NCBI GenBank assembly: GCA_017886875.1
Contig: JAGHIZ010000073.1
Span: 56,314 to 120,313, forward strand
DNA from: Butyricicoccus sp.
Lineage (GTDB): Bacteria; Bacillota; Clostridia; Oscillospirales; Butyricicoccaceae
DNA length: 64,000 bases
Direction of reading: 5' to 3'
The notes below the pieces were generated by a model. The model saw only the letters and a program-made list of their open reading frames with translations, did no database searches and was not told the origin of the DNA. This document shows positions 28,610 through 37,613 of this stretch, piece by piece (position 1 is the first letter of the stretch; each line of letters starts with the position of its first letter). A program made the translations under genes and the position numbers.

Positions 28610-29866
28610 ATGAAGAAAGTTTTATGTGCATTATTAATTGGAACAACAGTTATATCACAAGCAGGAGCATTTACAGGTGTTTCAAGTTGGGCAGAGCCTG
28701 CTGTAAATCAAGCGATAGCAATGGGAATTGTGCCAGATAGCCTACAAAATACACAAGCGGGAAAGGCAATCTCAAGGGCTGAATTTTGTGAAGTTGCAGT
28801 CGAGCTTTATGAAACCATTAGTGGTAAAACAGCACCTAAAAATACAATAAGCCCGTTTACAGATACAGATAATCAAATAATCGCTGCTGCTAGTGCTTTA
28901 GGAATTGTAAACGGTAAGGGTGATGGAACATTCGCACCATATAACACAATAACCAGACAGGAATTTTGTGTTATGCTTTGCAATGTAGTAAGGGCAGTGA
29001 ATGGAAAAAGTGATATATCAGAAACAAATACTATAGATGTTTTTCCAGATAGTGATTTAGTAGCAAGTTGGGCAAAAACAGATGTAGAAACCATTGTTAA
29101 TAATGGAATTATGACAGGTACAATAGAAAATGGACAAACTTTATTAAAACCACTCCAAACAACATCAAGAGAACAAGCTATGGTTATGGCGGTGCGTTTT
29201 GCTGATTGTTATAGCGGAGTTCAAAACGATAGTGAGCAAGAGCCAGAAGAACCAGAAGTATCAGAAAAGCCAGAGATATCAGAAAAACCAGAGCTAAATG
29301 AAACCGAGCAAGACGAAGTTTATGTAATAAAACCAGAAGAAGCTGCAAGTTTAACCAAAGATGAAAGACTTAAAATTATATTTGGAAAAACAGAAATAGG
29401 GTTTGAAAGCCAACAAGAGGCAGAAGCAGCTATGACAGAAATAACCGTTCCAGTATGGCGTTTACAGTCTGACGGCAGTAAAAAAGCGGGTAAAATGACA
29501 CTTGAAGTAAATCAGTGTTTGTCACTTGTATATCAAGCGATTTTTGAAGAAATTTTCAATGGAAGCGAACAATTCCCTATAAAAGATGGCGGAAGTTATG
29601 CATGGAGAACTAATACACGTTCAGAACATCGCTGGGGCACAGCAATAGATTTAAACTGGAATGAAAATATGGAATGTTACATAGATGAATTGGGCAATGT
29701 AACTGAAATAACAACAGGTTCACATTGGTTACCAGATGAAGACCCATATTCAATACCAGCAGATGGTGATGTTGTTAGAGCGTTTGAAAAATATGGCTTT
29801 GCATGGGGCGGAGACGCATGGCAAAACAAACGAGATTATATGCATTTTTCATATTTTGGAACATAA
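28610..29866 (+). CDS. SLH-anchored exported M15 (VanY-like) D-Ala-D-Ala carboxypeptidase
   Basis: 418 residues from ATG at 28610 (AAAGGA upstream; the earlier in-frame start lies inside comM). A signal peptide (MKKVLCALLIGTTVISQAGA) is followed by three SLH repeats (about 21-195), an acidic linker with repeated SEKPE units, then an M15 domain. The zinc motif SEHRWGTAIDLN (near 334) and the final MHF (near 410) are intact, so it should be active. SLH domains bind secondary cell-wall polymer, so the enzyme probably trims peptidoglycan stem peptides at the surface. The combination is inferred from domain order. Confidence 0.86.
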   Translation: MKKVLCALLIGTTVISQAGAFTGVSSWAEPAVNQAIAMGIVPDSLQNTQAGKAISRAEFCEVAVELYETISGKTAPKNTISPFTDTDNQIIAAASALGIVNGKGDGTFAPYNTITRQEFCVMLCNVVRAVNGKSDISETNTIDVFPDSDLVASWAKTDVETIVNNGIMTGTIENGQTLLKPLQTTSREQAMVMAVRFADCYSGVQNDSEQEPEEPEVSEKPEISEKPELNETEQDEVYVIKPEEAASLTKDERLKIIFGKTEIGFESQQEAEAAMTEITVPVWRLQSDGSKKAGKMTLEVNQCLSLVYQAIFEEIFNGSEQFPIKDGGSYAWRTNTRSEHRWGTAIDLNWNENMECYIDELGNVTEITTGSHWLPDEDPYSIPADGDVVRAFEKYGFAWGGDAWQNKRDYMHFSYFGT

Positions 29867-29890
29867 AAAAGAGCCGAAAGGCTCTTTTTT
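29865..29890. terminator. bidirectional terminator, SLH-peptidase / truA
   Basis: AAAAAAGAGCC, GAAA tetraloop, GGCTCTTTTTT; A run on one side, T run on the other, between convergent genes. Confidence 0.9.
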
Positions 29891-29893
29891 GAT

Positions 29894-30634
29894 TTAATAA
29901 AATACTTCTTGTAATATAAGTCCCTGTGGTGGCATAGTAATACCTGTATCTTGTCTATCAAGACTGCAAAAGGCTTTTTCTATGCTTTCTATATCACGTT
30001 CACCTGTGCCGATTTCTACAAGCGTACCTGTTAAAATTCGTACCATATTATATAAAAATCCATCACCATAAAAGTCAATTCTGACTTCACCGCCCAAACG
30101 TGTTATATCAATTTTTTCTATTGTTCTGACAGTTGATTTTTTAAAACGTTTATTTACAGAGCTAAATGCACGAAAATCATGTGTGCCGCATAAAAGTTTA
30201 GCAGCCTCATGCATTTTATTTACATTTAGCTCTTTTTCTATGCTTACAATATATTTTCTTTCAAATATATTTTTATCCTTGCTATCCCATAGGCGATATG
30301 AATAATGTTTTGATTTTGCATTAAGTCTTGAATGAAAACGTTCAGGCACAACTTCACATGATAAAATGCCTATATCTTGTGGTAAATATGCGTTTAAATA
30401 TTCCTTGATTTGATTTGCTAATTTATCAGTGTTTATTTTAAAGTGTGCCACCTGTGCAATAGCATGAACACCTGCATCTGTTCGACCTGCACCATGTATT
30501 TCCACATTATGACCGCACATTTTACTTAAAACCGTTTCAATTTTGCCTTGTATAGTGTTATCAGTATTACCTAGTCTTTGCCAGCCTTGATAACGTGAAC
30601 CATCATATTGTACTATTATTTTAAAATTTGTCAT
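29894..30634 (-). CDS. truA: tRNA pseudouridine(38-40) synthase
   Basis: 246 residues from the ATG at 30634 (MTNFKIIVQYDGSRYQGWQ); a GTG nine bases earlier is also in frame but overlaps the likely GGTGG ribosome site. TruA makes pseudouridine at positions 38-40 of many tRNA anticodon stems. The catalytic Asp53 sits in AGRTDAGVHA, and GDGFLYNMVRILTGTL is the conserved C-terminal element. Confidence 0.95.
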   Translation of the reverse strand: MTNFKIIVQYDGSRYQGWQRLGNTDNTIQGKIETVLSKMCGHNVEIHGAGRTDAGVHAIAQVAHFKINTDKLANQIKEYLNAYLPQDIGILSCEVVPERFHSRLNAKSKHYSYRLWDSKDKNIFERKYIVSIEKELNVNKMHEAAKLLCGTHDFRAFSSVNKRFKKSTVRTIEKIDITRLGGEVRIDFYGDGFLYNMVRILTGTLVEIGTGERDIESIEKAFCSLDRQDTGITMPPQGLILQEVFY

Positions 30635-30678
30635 TATTTCCACCGTTAAAATCTATTTTTTAGATTTTAACATAGATA

Positions 30679-31446
30679 TTACTTAAAAGTCAAAGGCAGA
30701 CCATAGACCTGTTTAAGCTCTAAAAGCGGGCTTTTAGCAATATCCGACGGAGTTACAATTTTACCTCCATTTGAATTTAAATCATAACCAAATTCATTAA
30801 AAGCTGACCATATAAGATATGAACAATGGGTAGAATTATCGTCAAATATACCTGCAAAAAGTGAATAAGGCTTATTTACAAGGCTTTGGGCGGCAAACTC
30901 TGCTATTTGTGAGCGAATTTCACTACTTACATCTTTAAGTCTAAAAACCGCAACTGATGAATATTTTCTAAATCTGTCTACTGTACTAAATTCTGAATTT
31001 CTGCCAATAAATGCAGCCTCAAGAATTATTTCTTTTTCTGCATCAATGACTATTGCACAATGACCATTTCTAAAACCCAAAACATGAGAAGATGAAGTTA
31101 TTAAAATATCACCATTTTCCAATGCAGTTATGGGTGATAAGGTATCTGTCAGTCTTTCTGTTCTTGAAAGTAGCATATGAGGTTTGCAAACTATATTTAC
31201 AGGAGAAAGATAGGCTTTTTGTACATCTAATATTTCATTTATATCATCTTGCTTTAAAATATCTAATGATATTTGAGTAAGCCCTGTTTGAGTGGTTAGC
31301 AAATTATAATCGTCTAATGACCAATTTTCTTTTTCAAGTATATTTGTAATATTAACTGGTATAACATCGGGTTTTATATGTGCATTATGCTCATTAGATA
31401 TAAAAATTACTAAAAATACTATAATAAGGCTAGTTAATATTCTCAT
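30679..31446 (-). CDS. exported YiiX-like permuted NlpC/P60 papain-fold hydrolase
   Basis: 255 residues. The first 17 residues are a hydrophobic signal or anchor. The core reads GDILITSSSHVLGFRNGHCAIVID ... ILEA ... VFRLK ... HCSYLIWSAFNEFG, with candidate catalytic His129 and Cys208 in reversed order relative to classical NlpC/P60. This is the layout of the YiiX/YaeF amidase group. Substrates are unknown; cell-wall peptides or lipids are possible. It overlaps a 51-residue ORF upstream by 17 bases. Confidence 0.72.
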   Translation of the reverse strand: MRILTSLIIVFLVIFISNEHNAHIKPDVIPVNITNILEKENWSLDDYNLLTTQTGLTQISLDILKQDDINEILDVQKAYLSPVNIVCKPHMLLSRTERLTDTLSPITALENGDILITSSSHVLGFRNGHCAIVIDAEKEIILEAAFIGRNSEFSTVDRFRKYSSVAVFRLKDVSSEIRSQIAEFAAQSLVNKPYSLFAGIFDDNSTHCSYLIWSAFNEFGYDLNSNGGKIVTPSDIAKSPLLELKQVYGLPLTFK

Positions 31447-31585
31447 TAAAATGTGTCAAAGCTCTTGCCATATCAGTTTTGGTGTGAAATACTACACCGC
31501 TTGAAAGTATACTTTGTTTAAGCTCATCTGGAAGTGAACGAAAATATTCACCAAGTTCATTATTCATAGTAGTATAATCTAACAT
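31430..31585 (-). CDS. 51-residue hypothetical protein overlapping the YiiX-like gene
   Basis: ATG at 31585 with GAGGTGA 6-7 bases upstream opens 51 codons. The product is soluble and helical (MLDYTTMNNELGEYFRSLPD, later ELKQSILSSGVVFHTKTDMA). The pattern LPxxLKQxIxxSG followed by a polar helix resembles small hypothetical proteins common in Clostridia, but I cannot name a family. Its stop lies 17 bases inside the next gene, so the two are probably coupled. Confidence 0.6.
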   Translation of the reverse strand: MLDYTTMNNELGEYFRSLPDELKQSILSSGVVFHTKTDMARALTHFNENIN

Positions 31586-31624
31586 AATAAAATCACCTCG
31601 ATATTTATTATGTACAGAAAAATA

Positions 31625-31659
31625 TAAAAAAAACCGAGTTAGAATAAAATCTAACTCGA
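31625..31659 (-). terminator. terminator after coaX
   Basis: On the minus strand a 9-bp stem (CGAGTTAGA / TCTAACTCG) with a six-base loop, then GTTTTTTTT. Confidence 0.88.
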
Positions 31660-31664
31660 AATTT

Positions 31665-32492
31665 TTATGATTCTTCAGTTGCTTCTATTACAGAGCCCTC
31701 AGCACATACGCCTTTTTCTTTAAATAACGCACGATTATTTTGGTAAATCATACGCAGACCATCAAGAGTAAGGTTAGGGTCAACAAAATCAATAAGAGAA
31801 CAATGTTCTGCCATCATACGTCCCATACCACCTGTTGCAACTACCTTTACATTACCGTTTAACTCTTGTTTCATATCCTCGATAATGCCAGTTAAAGCAC
31901 CTACATAGCCACGAACAGCACCAGACTGCATACTTTGTACGGTGTTTCGACCGATAGCATTTTCGGTTGCGGCAATATCAACTCTAGGAAGTTTAGAGGC
32001 TTTCATAAATAATGCCTCCATTGCGACCTTAATTCCAGGGAAGATAGCACCGCCTAAATACGCACCGTTTTCGTCTATTGCGTCAAAGGTGATAGCAGTA
32101 CCAATATCAACAATAATAAGCGGTGAGCCATAGCGTTTAACCGCAGAAACACCATTTACAAGCCTATCAATACCAACTTCACGAGGGTTATTATATAAAT
32201 TTATCATACCAGCATCAACATCACGACCAACAGTAAGCGGGCGAAGTGATAAATATTTACGAATGGCATTTTTAAGAGAATACATAACAGGAGGTACAAC
32301 AGATGCAATAATTACAGCACTTGTTTTTTTAGGGTCGATACCTTTAAAATTGTAATATTGCAAAATTTGCATACCGATTTCATCAGATGTTGATGTATCT
32401 GAAGTGGATATTCTAAAAGAACCTATTAAAGTTTCATTGTCATAAATACCAAATACCATATTAGTATTTCCTACATCAATTGCAAGTAACAT
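31665..32492 (-). CDS. coaX: type III pantothenate kinase
   Basis: 275 residues. CoaX phosphorylates pantothenate with ATP, the first step of coenzyme A synthesis, and is not feedback-inhibited by CoA. All family motifs are intact: DVGNTNMVFG (6-15), VGIDRLVN with Asp109 and Arg110, VDIGTAITFDA, GGAIFPGI, and ATGGMGRMM. This is the canonical copy; a divergent paralogue is at 46783. It follows the phosphodiesterase gene by 25 bases on the same strand. Confidence 0.95.
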   Translation of the reverse strand: MLLAIDVGNTNMVFGIYDNETLIGSFRISTSDTSTSDEIGMQILQYYNFKGIDPKKTSAVIIASVVPPVMYSLKNAIRKYLSLRPLTVGRDVDAGMINLYNNPREVGIDRLVNGVSAVKRYGSPLIIVDIGTAITFDAIDENGAYLGGAIFPGIKVAMEALFMKASKLPRVDIAATENAIGRNTVQSMQSGAVRGYVGALTGIIEDMKQELNGNVKVVATGGMGRMMAEHCSLIDFVDPNLTLDGLRMIYQNNRALFKEKGVCAEGSVIEATEES

Positions 32493-32517
32493 CGTTCAGA
32501 ACCACCTAAACTTAGAT

Positions 32518-33030
32518 TTATTTTTTTTGCTTTGTAAGTGAAATCGGCTCTCCATCAGTATTTAGAAAAACGGAATTTATAATTTCACCGTTTTGAATTT
32601 CCAGTGAAAGACAGCTTGCTACTCCTTGGCGTGGAAGGCTTATACTTCCAGGGTTAAAAATATGTATATCATTATCTATAACATGATTAGCACAATGTGT
32701 ATGACCATAAAGAGCGATAGAACAGCCGAATTTTTGTGCATATTCGGATATATTACCACTGCTTGTCCATACAACACCTTCTCTATGACCATGAGTTAAA
32801 TAAAATTTTATGCCTTCAAGTGTCACAACTGAAAACCAAGGACTATCAGAGCCATAATCATTATTGCCACGCACAGAATAAACCGTTATATTTGGATAAC
32901 TTCTCCTTAAATCCTGTGCATCTTCATCATAATCACCAAGATGAATTACCGCATCTGGTGATATATTTTCTACTAAATTAAACATATCGAGCACTCTACC
33001 GTGCGAATCGGAAAAAACAAGAATATTCAT
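32518..33030 (-). CDS. YfcE/YsnB-family metallophosphoesterase
   Basis: 170 residues with the complete metal-binding series of the small YfcE type: DSHGR (8-12), GDYDEDAQDL, RGNNDYG, THGH and LYGHTH. Members hydrolyse phosphodiesters in vitro; the true substrate is unknown. A GAGGC site lies 9 bases upstream. It leads the minus-strand unit with coaX. Confidence 0.88.
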   Translation of the reverse strand: MNILVFSDSHGRVLDMFNLVENISPDAVIHLGDYDEDAQDLRRSYPNITVYSVRGNNDYGSDSPWFSVVTLEGIKFYLTHGHREGVVWTSSGNISEYAQKFGCSIALYGHTHCANHVIDNDIHIFNPGSISLPRQGVASCLSLEIQNGEIINSVFLNTDGEPISLTKQKK

Positions 33031-33063
33031 AATTGAAAAGCCTCATTCTCGCATAACATGAAC

Positions 33064-33092
33064 ACTATACATTAAAAGTAAAGATATGTAAA
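33064..33092 (-). promoter_or_regulatory. promoter of the phosphoesterase-coaX unit
   Basis: On the minus strand TTTACA (33087-33092), 17-base spacer, TATAGT (33064-33069). Confidence 0.6.
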
Positions 33093-33185
33093 GTGTATTT
33101 GAAAAATTTTTAACAAAGAATTTGTTACTATTTGGATTTAAACTGCATATATTAAACTGATAGATTAAATAGGGAGGAACACACT

Positions 33186-33464
33186 ATGATTGATGCAAAT
33201 GAACTAATGAAACAGCTTAAAATATCACAAAATGACACTAAAACGGCTCAAACTATAAACAATTTAAAGTCTTTTATGAGCACCGAGCAAGGTAAAAATC
33301 TTGCAAGCAGTATAAGTGGAGATACTGCAAAACAGATTGAAAAAGCAGCTGAAGCAATGAAAAAAGGTGATAAAACCGCTGCAAGTGCTGCACTTAGCCA
33401 AATTCTTTCAACAAGTGAGGGGAAAAATCTTGCAATGCAGCTAAAAAATATAATTGGAAAATAA
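33186..33464 (+). CDS. small hypothetical protein with internal repeat
   Basis: 92 residues, soluble, Lys/Ala/Ser-rich, predicted helical. A motif is repeated: FMSTEQGKNLASSI near 31-44 and ILSTSEGKNLAMQL near 74-87, so the protein looks like an internal duplication. GGGAGG precedes the ATG. It heads a three-gene cassette (33186-34113). I do not recognise a characterised family. Confidence 0.7.
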   Translation: MIDANELMKQLKISQNDTKTAQTINNLKSFMSTEQGKNLASSISGDTAKQIEKAAEAMKKGDKTAASAALSQILSTSEGKNLAMQLKNIIGK

Positions 33465-33473
33465 GGAGAAAAT

Positions 33474-33845
33474 ATGGAAGATATGTTATCGTCCTTGCTT
33501 TCTGACCCCGAAAAATTACAGCAAGCAATTTCGGTTGCATCATCATTTTTGGGTGGAGAGCAAGAAAATCAACAAAACAATTCTGTAAATGTTGATTTTG
33601 AAGACCCTTCGCTAATGCTTATGCAAAAAGCTATGCCTGTTATCTCACAAATTGCCCAAAGTGGTCAAAGTGCAGTAAGCTATGAAAAACGTCAGCTTTT
33701 ACATGCTGTAAAGCCATTTGTTTCCGAGCCTATCCAAACTCAAATTGACCATGCTATAAAGCTTGTAGGTATGGCAAAAATGGCTAAAACCGCACTTCAT
33801 CAGTTTGGTGGCTCTAGTAACGATGGAGGAGCAACCGATGTATAA
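33474..33845 (+). CDS. small hypothetical protein, second of three
   Basis: 123 residues, no clear membrane segment. The N-terminus (MEDMLSSLLSDPEKLQQAIS) and a hydrophobic helical middle (SLMLMQKAMPVISQIAQ) are followed by a basic, helical region and a Gly/Ser tail. It begins 9 bases after the previous stop with AAGGAG. Its stop overlaps the next start by 8 bases. Function unknown. Confidence 0.7.
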   Translation: MEDMLSSLLSDPEKLQQAISVASSFLGGEQENQQNNSVNVDFEDPSLMLMQKAMPVISQIAQSGQSAVSYEKRQLLHAVKPFVSEPIQTQIDHAIKLVGMAKMAKTALHQFGGSSNDGGATDV

Positions 33846-34113
33846 CAGATATTTAGAGCAATTTAAACCAGATGAACCCGAACCGATAGCAAATATTAAC
33901 CCTGTAAACGAACAAAAAGAAAATGTTTTTTGTGAAAATACAGGTGGTGGACTGCTAGACGGTCTTACAAAACGCATGGGAAAGGTAAAACTTGACACAG
34001 ATACACTTATATTAATTGCAATAATCTGGTTTATAATTCAAGAAAATGGAGAAACACAGATTGATACCGAGCTTTTAGTGGTGCTTGGAATATTGCTTTT
34101 TATGGGGTTATGA
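33838..34113 (+). CDS. small hypothetical membrane-associated protein, third of three
   Basis: 91 residues from the ATG at 33838, which has GGAGGA 7 bases upstream (an in-frame start 33 bases earlier has none). The first 55 residues are acidic and soluble. The tail has two hydrophobic stretches with a repeated Asp-Thr entry: LDTDTLILIAIIWFII and IDTELLVVLGILLFMGL. Paired D-T/D-L hydrophobic tails of this type occur in many small Clostridia proteins, some linked to sporulation; that link is only a guess here. It ends 6 bases inside the opposing rsmA. Confidence 0.65.
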   Translation: MYNRYLEQFKPDEPEPIANINPVNEQKENVFCENTGGGLLDGLTKRMGKVKLDTDTLILIAIIWFIIQENGETQIDTELLVVLGILLFMGL

Positions 34114-34980
34114 TTTGCTTTTCAATAAATCATCTGCCGCATCAGCTAGAGCTGCATATTCTTCGAGTGTCAGTTTTTCGCCACGAATACGTTCATCAAG
34201 ATTGCAAGTTTTCATCAGTGATAATATATCAGTCTTTTCCAGCTTGCCGCCAAACGCTGGAGAAATTGCATTTACAAGCGTTTTGCGGCGTTGGTTAAAG
34301 GCTGCTCTAACAATAGCAAAAAATAACTTCTCATTTTTAACAGATACACTTGGTGTATTAAGCGGATTTAATCTGATAACCGCAGAATCAACTTTTGGTT
34401 GTGGTACAAAACAGCCAGCAGGTACATCAAATAAGATTTTTGCATCTGCATAATATTGTACATAAATTGAAAATGCACTGTAATCTGATGAGCCAGCTTT
34501 AGCACAAATACGTTTTGCAACCTCCTTTTGAACCATAACAGTTATACCTGAAAACATCTTACTGTCTAAAAGGGCAGAAATAGCAGGTGTAGTTATGTAA
34601 TAAGGGAGGTTTGCACATGCATAAACCTTTTTATCACCAAATTTTTCTTTACAAATTGCTGAAAGGTCGGTTTTCAATACATCGCCATGCACAACTTCTA
34701 CATTTGGGCAGTCTGCAAGAGTTTCTTCAAGCACAGGAAATAATGCTCTATCAAGTTCGATTGCAACAACTTTTTCAGCTTGTTTGGAAAGTTCATTTGT
34801 AAGGCAGCCCATTCCAGGGCCAACTTCTAATGCACAGCTATTTTTATCAACTCCACATTCAGCAGCTATACGTTCTGGTACCCACTGTGCAGTTAAAAAA
34901 TTTTGTCCTAGTGATTTTGAAAAATGAAAGCCATGCTTTGATAGCACTTCTTTTATAACATGAATATCACAAAGTCCCAT
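34108..34980 (-). CDS. rsmA: 16S rRNA (adenine1518/1519-N6)-dimethyltransferase
   Basis: 290 residues. RsmA (KsgA) dimethylates two adjacent adenines in helix 45 of 16S rRNA. It shows SLGQNFL near the N-terminus, the SAM site ALEVGPGMGCLTNELS, the acidic loop VVAIELDR, and the catalytic NLPYYIT. The end overlaps the convergent small membrane-protein gene by 6 bases with no visible terminator. A GGAGG site lies 6 bases upstream. Confidence 0.95.
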   Translation of the reverse strand: MGLCDIHVIKEVLSKHGFHFSKSLGQNFLTAQWVPERIAAECGVDKNSCALEVGPGMGCLTNELSKQAEKVVAIELDRALFPVLEETLADCPNVEVVHGDVLKTDLSAICKEKFGDKKVYACANLPYYITTPAISALLDSKMFSGITVMVQKEVAKRICAKAGSSDYSAFSIYVQYYADAKILFDVPAGCFVPQPKVDSAVIRLNPLNTPSVSVKNEKLFFAIVRAAFNQRRKTLVNAISPAFGGKLEKTDILSLMKTCNLDERIRGEKLTLEEYAALADAADDLLKSKS

Positions 34981-35054
34981 GAAAGACCTCCAAGTTTTTT
35001 TAAAATCATTATAGCATAGTATAGACTAGAATTATATAGATTAAATATGATTTA

Positions 35055-35083
35055 TTGCAATGAGTTTTTCTGTTTGGTAAAAT
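35055..35083 (+). promoter_or_regulatory. promoter of the selD operon
   Basis: TTGCAA at 35055-35060, 17-base spacer, TAAAAT at 35078-35083; the selD ATG is 28 bases further. Confidence 0.55.
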
Positions 35084-35111
35084 AAAGATAGTATGAGAAG
35101 GAGTGTGAAAA

Positions 35112-36140
35112 ATGCAAGAAGAAATAAAATTTTGCAGGGGTGGAGGCTGTACAGCTAAGTTAGGTTCTGCTGTGCTTTCTCGAATACTGGAAAAACTGCC
35201 AAAACCTACAGATGATAATCTTTTAATAGGTACAGAAGCAAGCGATGATGCAGCAGTTTACAAACTTACAGATGAGCTTGCTATGGTTCAAACGGTGGAT
35301 TTTTTTCCGCCAATGGTTGATGACCCCTATATATTTGGTCAAATAGCCGCAGCAAATGCATTAAGTGATGTTTATGCTATGGGTGGTAAACCTGTGACCG
35401 CTTTAAATCTTGTATGTTTTCCTGAAAACTGGGATATGAATATTTTGGGTAAAATTTTACAAGGCGGACAGCAAAAAGTTATAGAAGCGGGAGCATCACT
35501 TGTAGGCGGTCATTCAATAGCTGACAGTGAAGTAAAATATGGCTTGTCTGTAACAGGGCTTATAAACCCGAATAAAGTTAGGGCAAATAATACAGCTCAT
35601 GTTGGTGATAAACTAATTTTAACAAAACCACTTGGCGTAGGTCTTACTTGTACAGCAGCAAGAGCAGGTGAACAAAAAAGCTCATTAGATGAGGCCATAA
35701 AAAGCATGACAACACTTAATAAATATGCAGCTGAAGCAGCTGATGAGTTTGAAATACATGCTTGTACTGATGTAACTGGTTTTGGTCTTGCAGGACATTT
35801 ACATGAAATGCTAAGAGCTGATTTATCAGCAAGAATTTATGCGGAAAGATTGCCTAAAATAACAAATGCAAGATATTTTGCAGAGGAATTTTATTTAACC
35901 GCAGCCGCACAGCGAAACCGCAATGCAGCAGATGGAAAAATTAAATTTATTAAATCAGATTTTGCAACTGAAGAATTAGTTTTTGACCCTCAAACTTCAG
36001 GAGGTTTATTATTTGCACTTTCAGCAAGTGAGGCTGATTTGTTACAGCAAAAATTTATAAATTTAGGTTTAAATAGTGCTATTATTGGTGAAATTATGCC
36101 AAGAATGGACGTAGAAATTATTATAGAAGGGAAGATATAA
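35112..36140 (+). CDS. selD: selenide, water dikinase (selenophosphate synthetase)
   Basis: 342 residues. SelD makes selenophosphate from selenide and ATP. The catalytic loop [10 protein letters not shown] has Cys13 (the position that is selenocysteine in some homologues) and Lys16. [26 protein letters not shown] and the C-terminal DPQTSGGLL are all standard. It opens a seven-gene run of selenium-dependent molybdenum hydroxylase (SDMH) accessory genes with tight spacing. No selA, selB, selC or ybbB is near, so the 'orphan SelD' situation is possible but cannot be decided from this window. Confidence 0.95.
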   Translation: MQEEIKFCRGGGCTAKLGSAVLSRILEKLPKPTDDNLLIGTEASDDAAVYKLTDELAMVQTVDFFPPMVDDPYIFGQIAAANALSDVYAMGGKPVTALNLVCFPENWDMNILGKILQGGQQKVIEAGASLVGGHSIADSEVKYGLSVTGLINPNKVRANNTAHVGDKLILTKPLGVGLTCTAARAGEQKSSLDEAIKSMTTLNKYAAEAADEFEIHACTDVTGFGLAGHLHEMLRADLSARIYAERLPKITNARYFAEEFYLTAAAQRNRNAADGKIKFIKSDFATEELVFDPQTSGGLLFALSASEADLLQQKFINLGLNSAIIGEIMPRMDVEIIIEGKI

Positions 36141-36144
36141 AATT

Positions 36145-36801
36145 ATGGCAACTATAGTAGATGCAAGGGGTAAGGCTTGCCCACAACCTGTAATTGAAAC
36201 AAAAAAAGCATTAAAGGAAAATGGTGCACCAGTAATTGTGCTTGTTGATAATGATATCGCAAGGCAAAATATAGAAAAAATGGCGGCTCAGATAAACTTA
36301 TCTGTTCAGGTAGATAAAACTGATGATGGTGCTTTTAGATTGCTTATTCAGCAGGTTAGTAGTGAGGTTTTGGGTGCAGTGTTAAACGATGCAGGCGAAG
36401 CTATTTCTGATATGCTTGATAATATGCCGGCTGTTGATTGTGTGCCTTGTATGCCTGCAAATGTGGGTAAAACTGTTGTTGTACTTTCCTCTAACTGCAT
36501 GGGCACAGGTGATGATACTTTAGGTGCTGCACTTATGAAAGGCTTTGTTTATGCATTAACTCAGCTTGATAATGCTCCAGATACTGTGCTTTTATATAAC
36601 GGTGGTGCAAAATTATCTGTTGAGGGTGCTGAAACTGTGCAAGACCTTAAAATATTAGAAGAAAACGGCACAGAAATCTTAACTTGTGGCACATGTTTAA
36701 ATCATTATGGTTTAGCAGATAAACTTGCTGTTGGTGAAGTTACTAATATGTATACAATAGCTGAGAAAATGAGTGAGGCTGGAAAGGTTGTTCGTCCATG
36801 A
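36145..36801 (+). CDS. yedF: YedF-family sulfurtransferase-like selenium metabolism protein
   Basis: 218 residues in two parts: a TusA/SirA domain (about 1-75) with the CPQPV motif, Cys12 being the sulfur- or selenium-carrying residue, and a DsrE-like domain from about 108 (TVVVLSSNCMGTGDDTLG, then LTCGTCLNHYG). YedF proteins commonly sit beside selD and are proposed to handle reduced selenium. Its stop overlaps the yqeB start as ATGA. Confidence 0.9.
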   Translation: MATIVDARGKACPQPVIETKKALKENGAPVIVLVDNDIARQNIEKMAAQINLSVQVDKTDDGAFRLLIQQVSSEVLGAVLNDAGEAISDMLDNMPAVDCVPCMPANVGKTVVVLSSNCMGTGDDTLGAALMKGFVYALTQLDNAPDTVLLYNGGAKLSVEGAETVQDLKILEENGTEILTCGTCLNHYGLADKLAVGEVTNMYTIAEKMSEAGKVVRP

Positions 36802-37613
36802 GTTTGCCTTTTGTTTTGGTACGTGGTGCAGGTGACCTTGCAACAGGTACTATTGTTAAACTTCATAAAAGCGGGATAAGGGTTCTAGCGGTAGAATGTG
36901 AAAAACCTAGTGCAATTCGTAGACAAGCCGCTTTATGTGAAGCTGTTTATGATGGCAGTGCAACTGTTGAAGGTGTTATATGCAGAAAAATAACTGATTT
37001 AAATGATATTGAACGCTGTTTTGAAAGATGCGAAGTACCTTTGTTAGTAGATGAAAAACTGGAATGTTTAAAGAAAATTAAACCAGTTGCAGTTATAGAT
37101 GCTATTATAGCTAAGAAAAATTTAGGTACTACTATGGATATGGCATTTGTAACTATTGCATTAGGACCGGGGTTTGTTGCAGGTGAAGATGTTCATGCAG
37201 TAATTGAAACTCAAAGAGGACATAATTTAGGGCGTGTAATTTATAGAGGCTCAGCAGCACCAAACACAGGTATTCCAGGGATTATTGCAGGTGAAAGTGT
37301 AAAACGTGTAATTCATTCGCCTGCAACTGGTGAAATTAAGCATTTAGTAAACATAGGCGAAATAGTAAGTGAAGGTCAAGAAATCGCTATAATAAATGAT
37401 ACACCTGTTATAGCTACACTTGACGGTGTACTTCGTGGGCTTATTCGTGAAGGTTATTATGTAACTAAAGGTATGAAAATAGCTGATATTGACCCAAGAA
37501 AAGAACAAAAAGAAAATTGCACTACTATTTCAGATAAAGCTAGATGTATTGCTGGTGGAGTGCTTGAGGCAGTTATTCATTTATCAAATGAACAGGGAGT
37601 GAAACTGTTTTGA
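36798..37613 (+). CDS. yqeB: YqeB-family selenium-dependent molybdenum hydroxylase accessory protein
   Basis: 271 residues. It begins with a Rossmann-like VRGAGDLATGTIVKLHKSGIRVLAVE and has a central IALGPGFVAGEDVHAVIETQRGH stretch typical of the EF2563/YqeB family. This family tracks the SDMH system in comparative genomics; its chemical role is not established. Coupled to both neighbours: ATGA overlap with yedF, TTGA overlap with the next gene. Confidence 0.9.
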   Translation: MSLPFVLVRGAGDLATGTIVKLHKSGIRVLAVECEKPSAIRRQAALCEAVYDGSATVEGVICRKITDLNDIERCFERCEVPLLVDEKLECLKKIKPVAVIDAIIAKKNLGTTMDMAFVTIALGPGFVAGEDVHAVIETQRGHNLGRVIYRGSAAPNTGIPGIIAGESVKRVIHSPATGEIKHLVNIGEIVSEGQEIAIINDTPVIATLDGVLRGLIREGYYVTKGMKIADIDPRKEQKENCTTISDKARCIAGGVLEAVIHLSNEQGVKLF

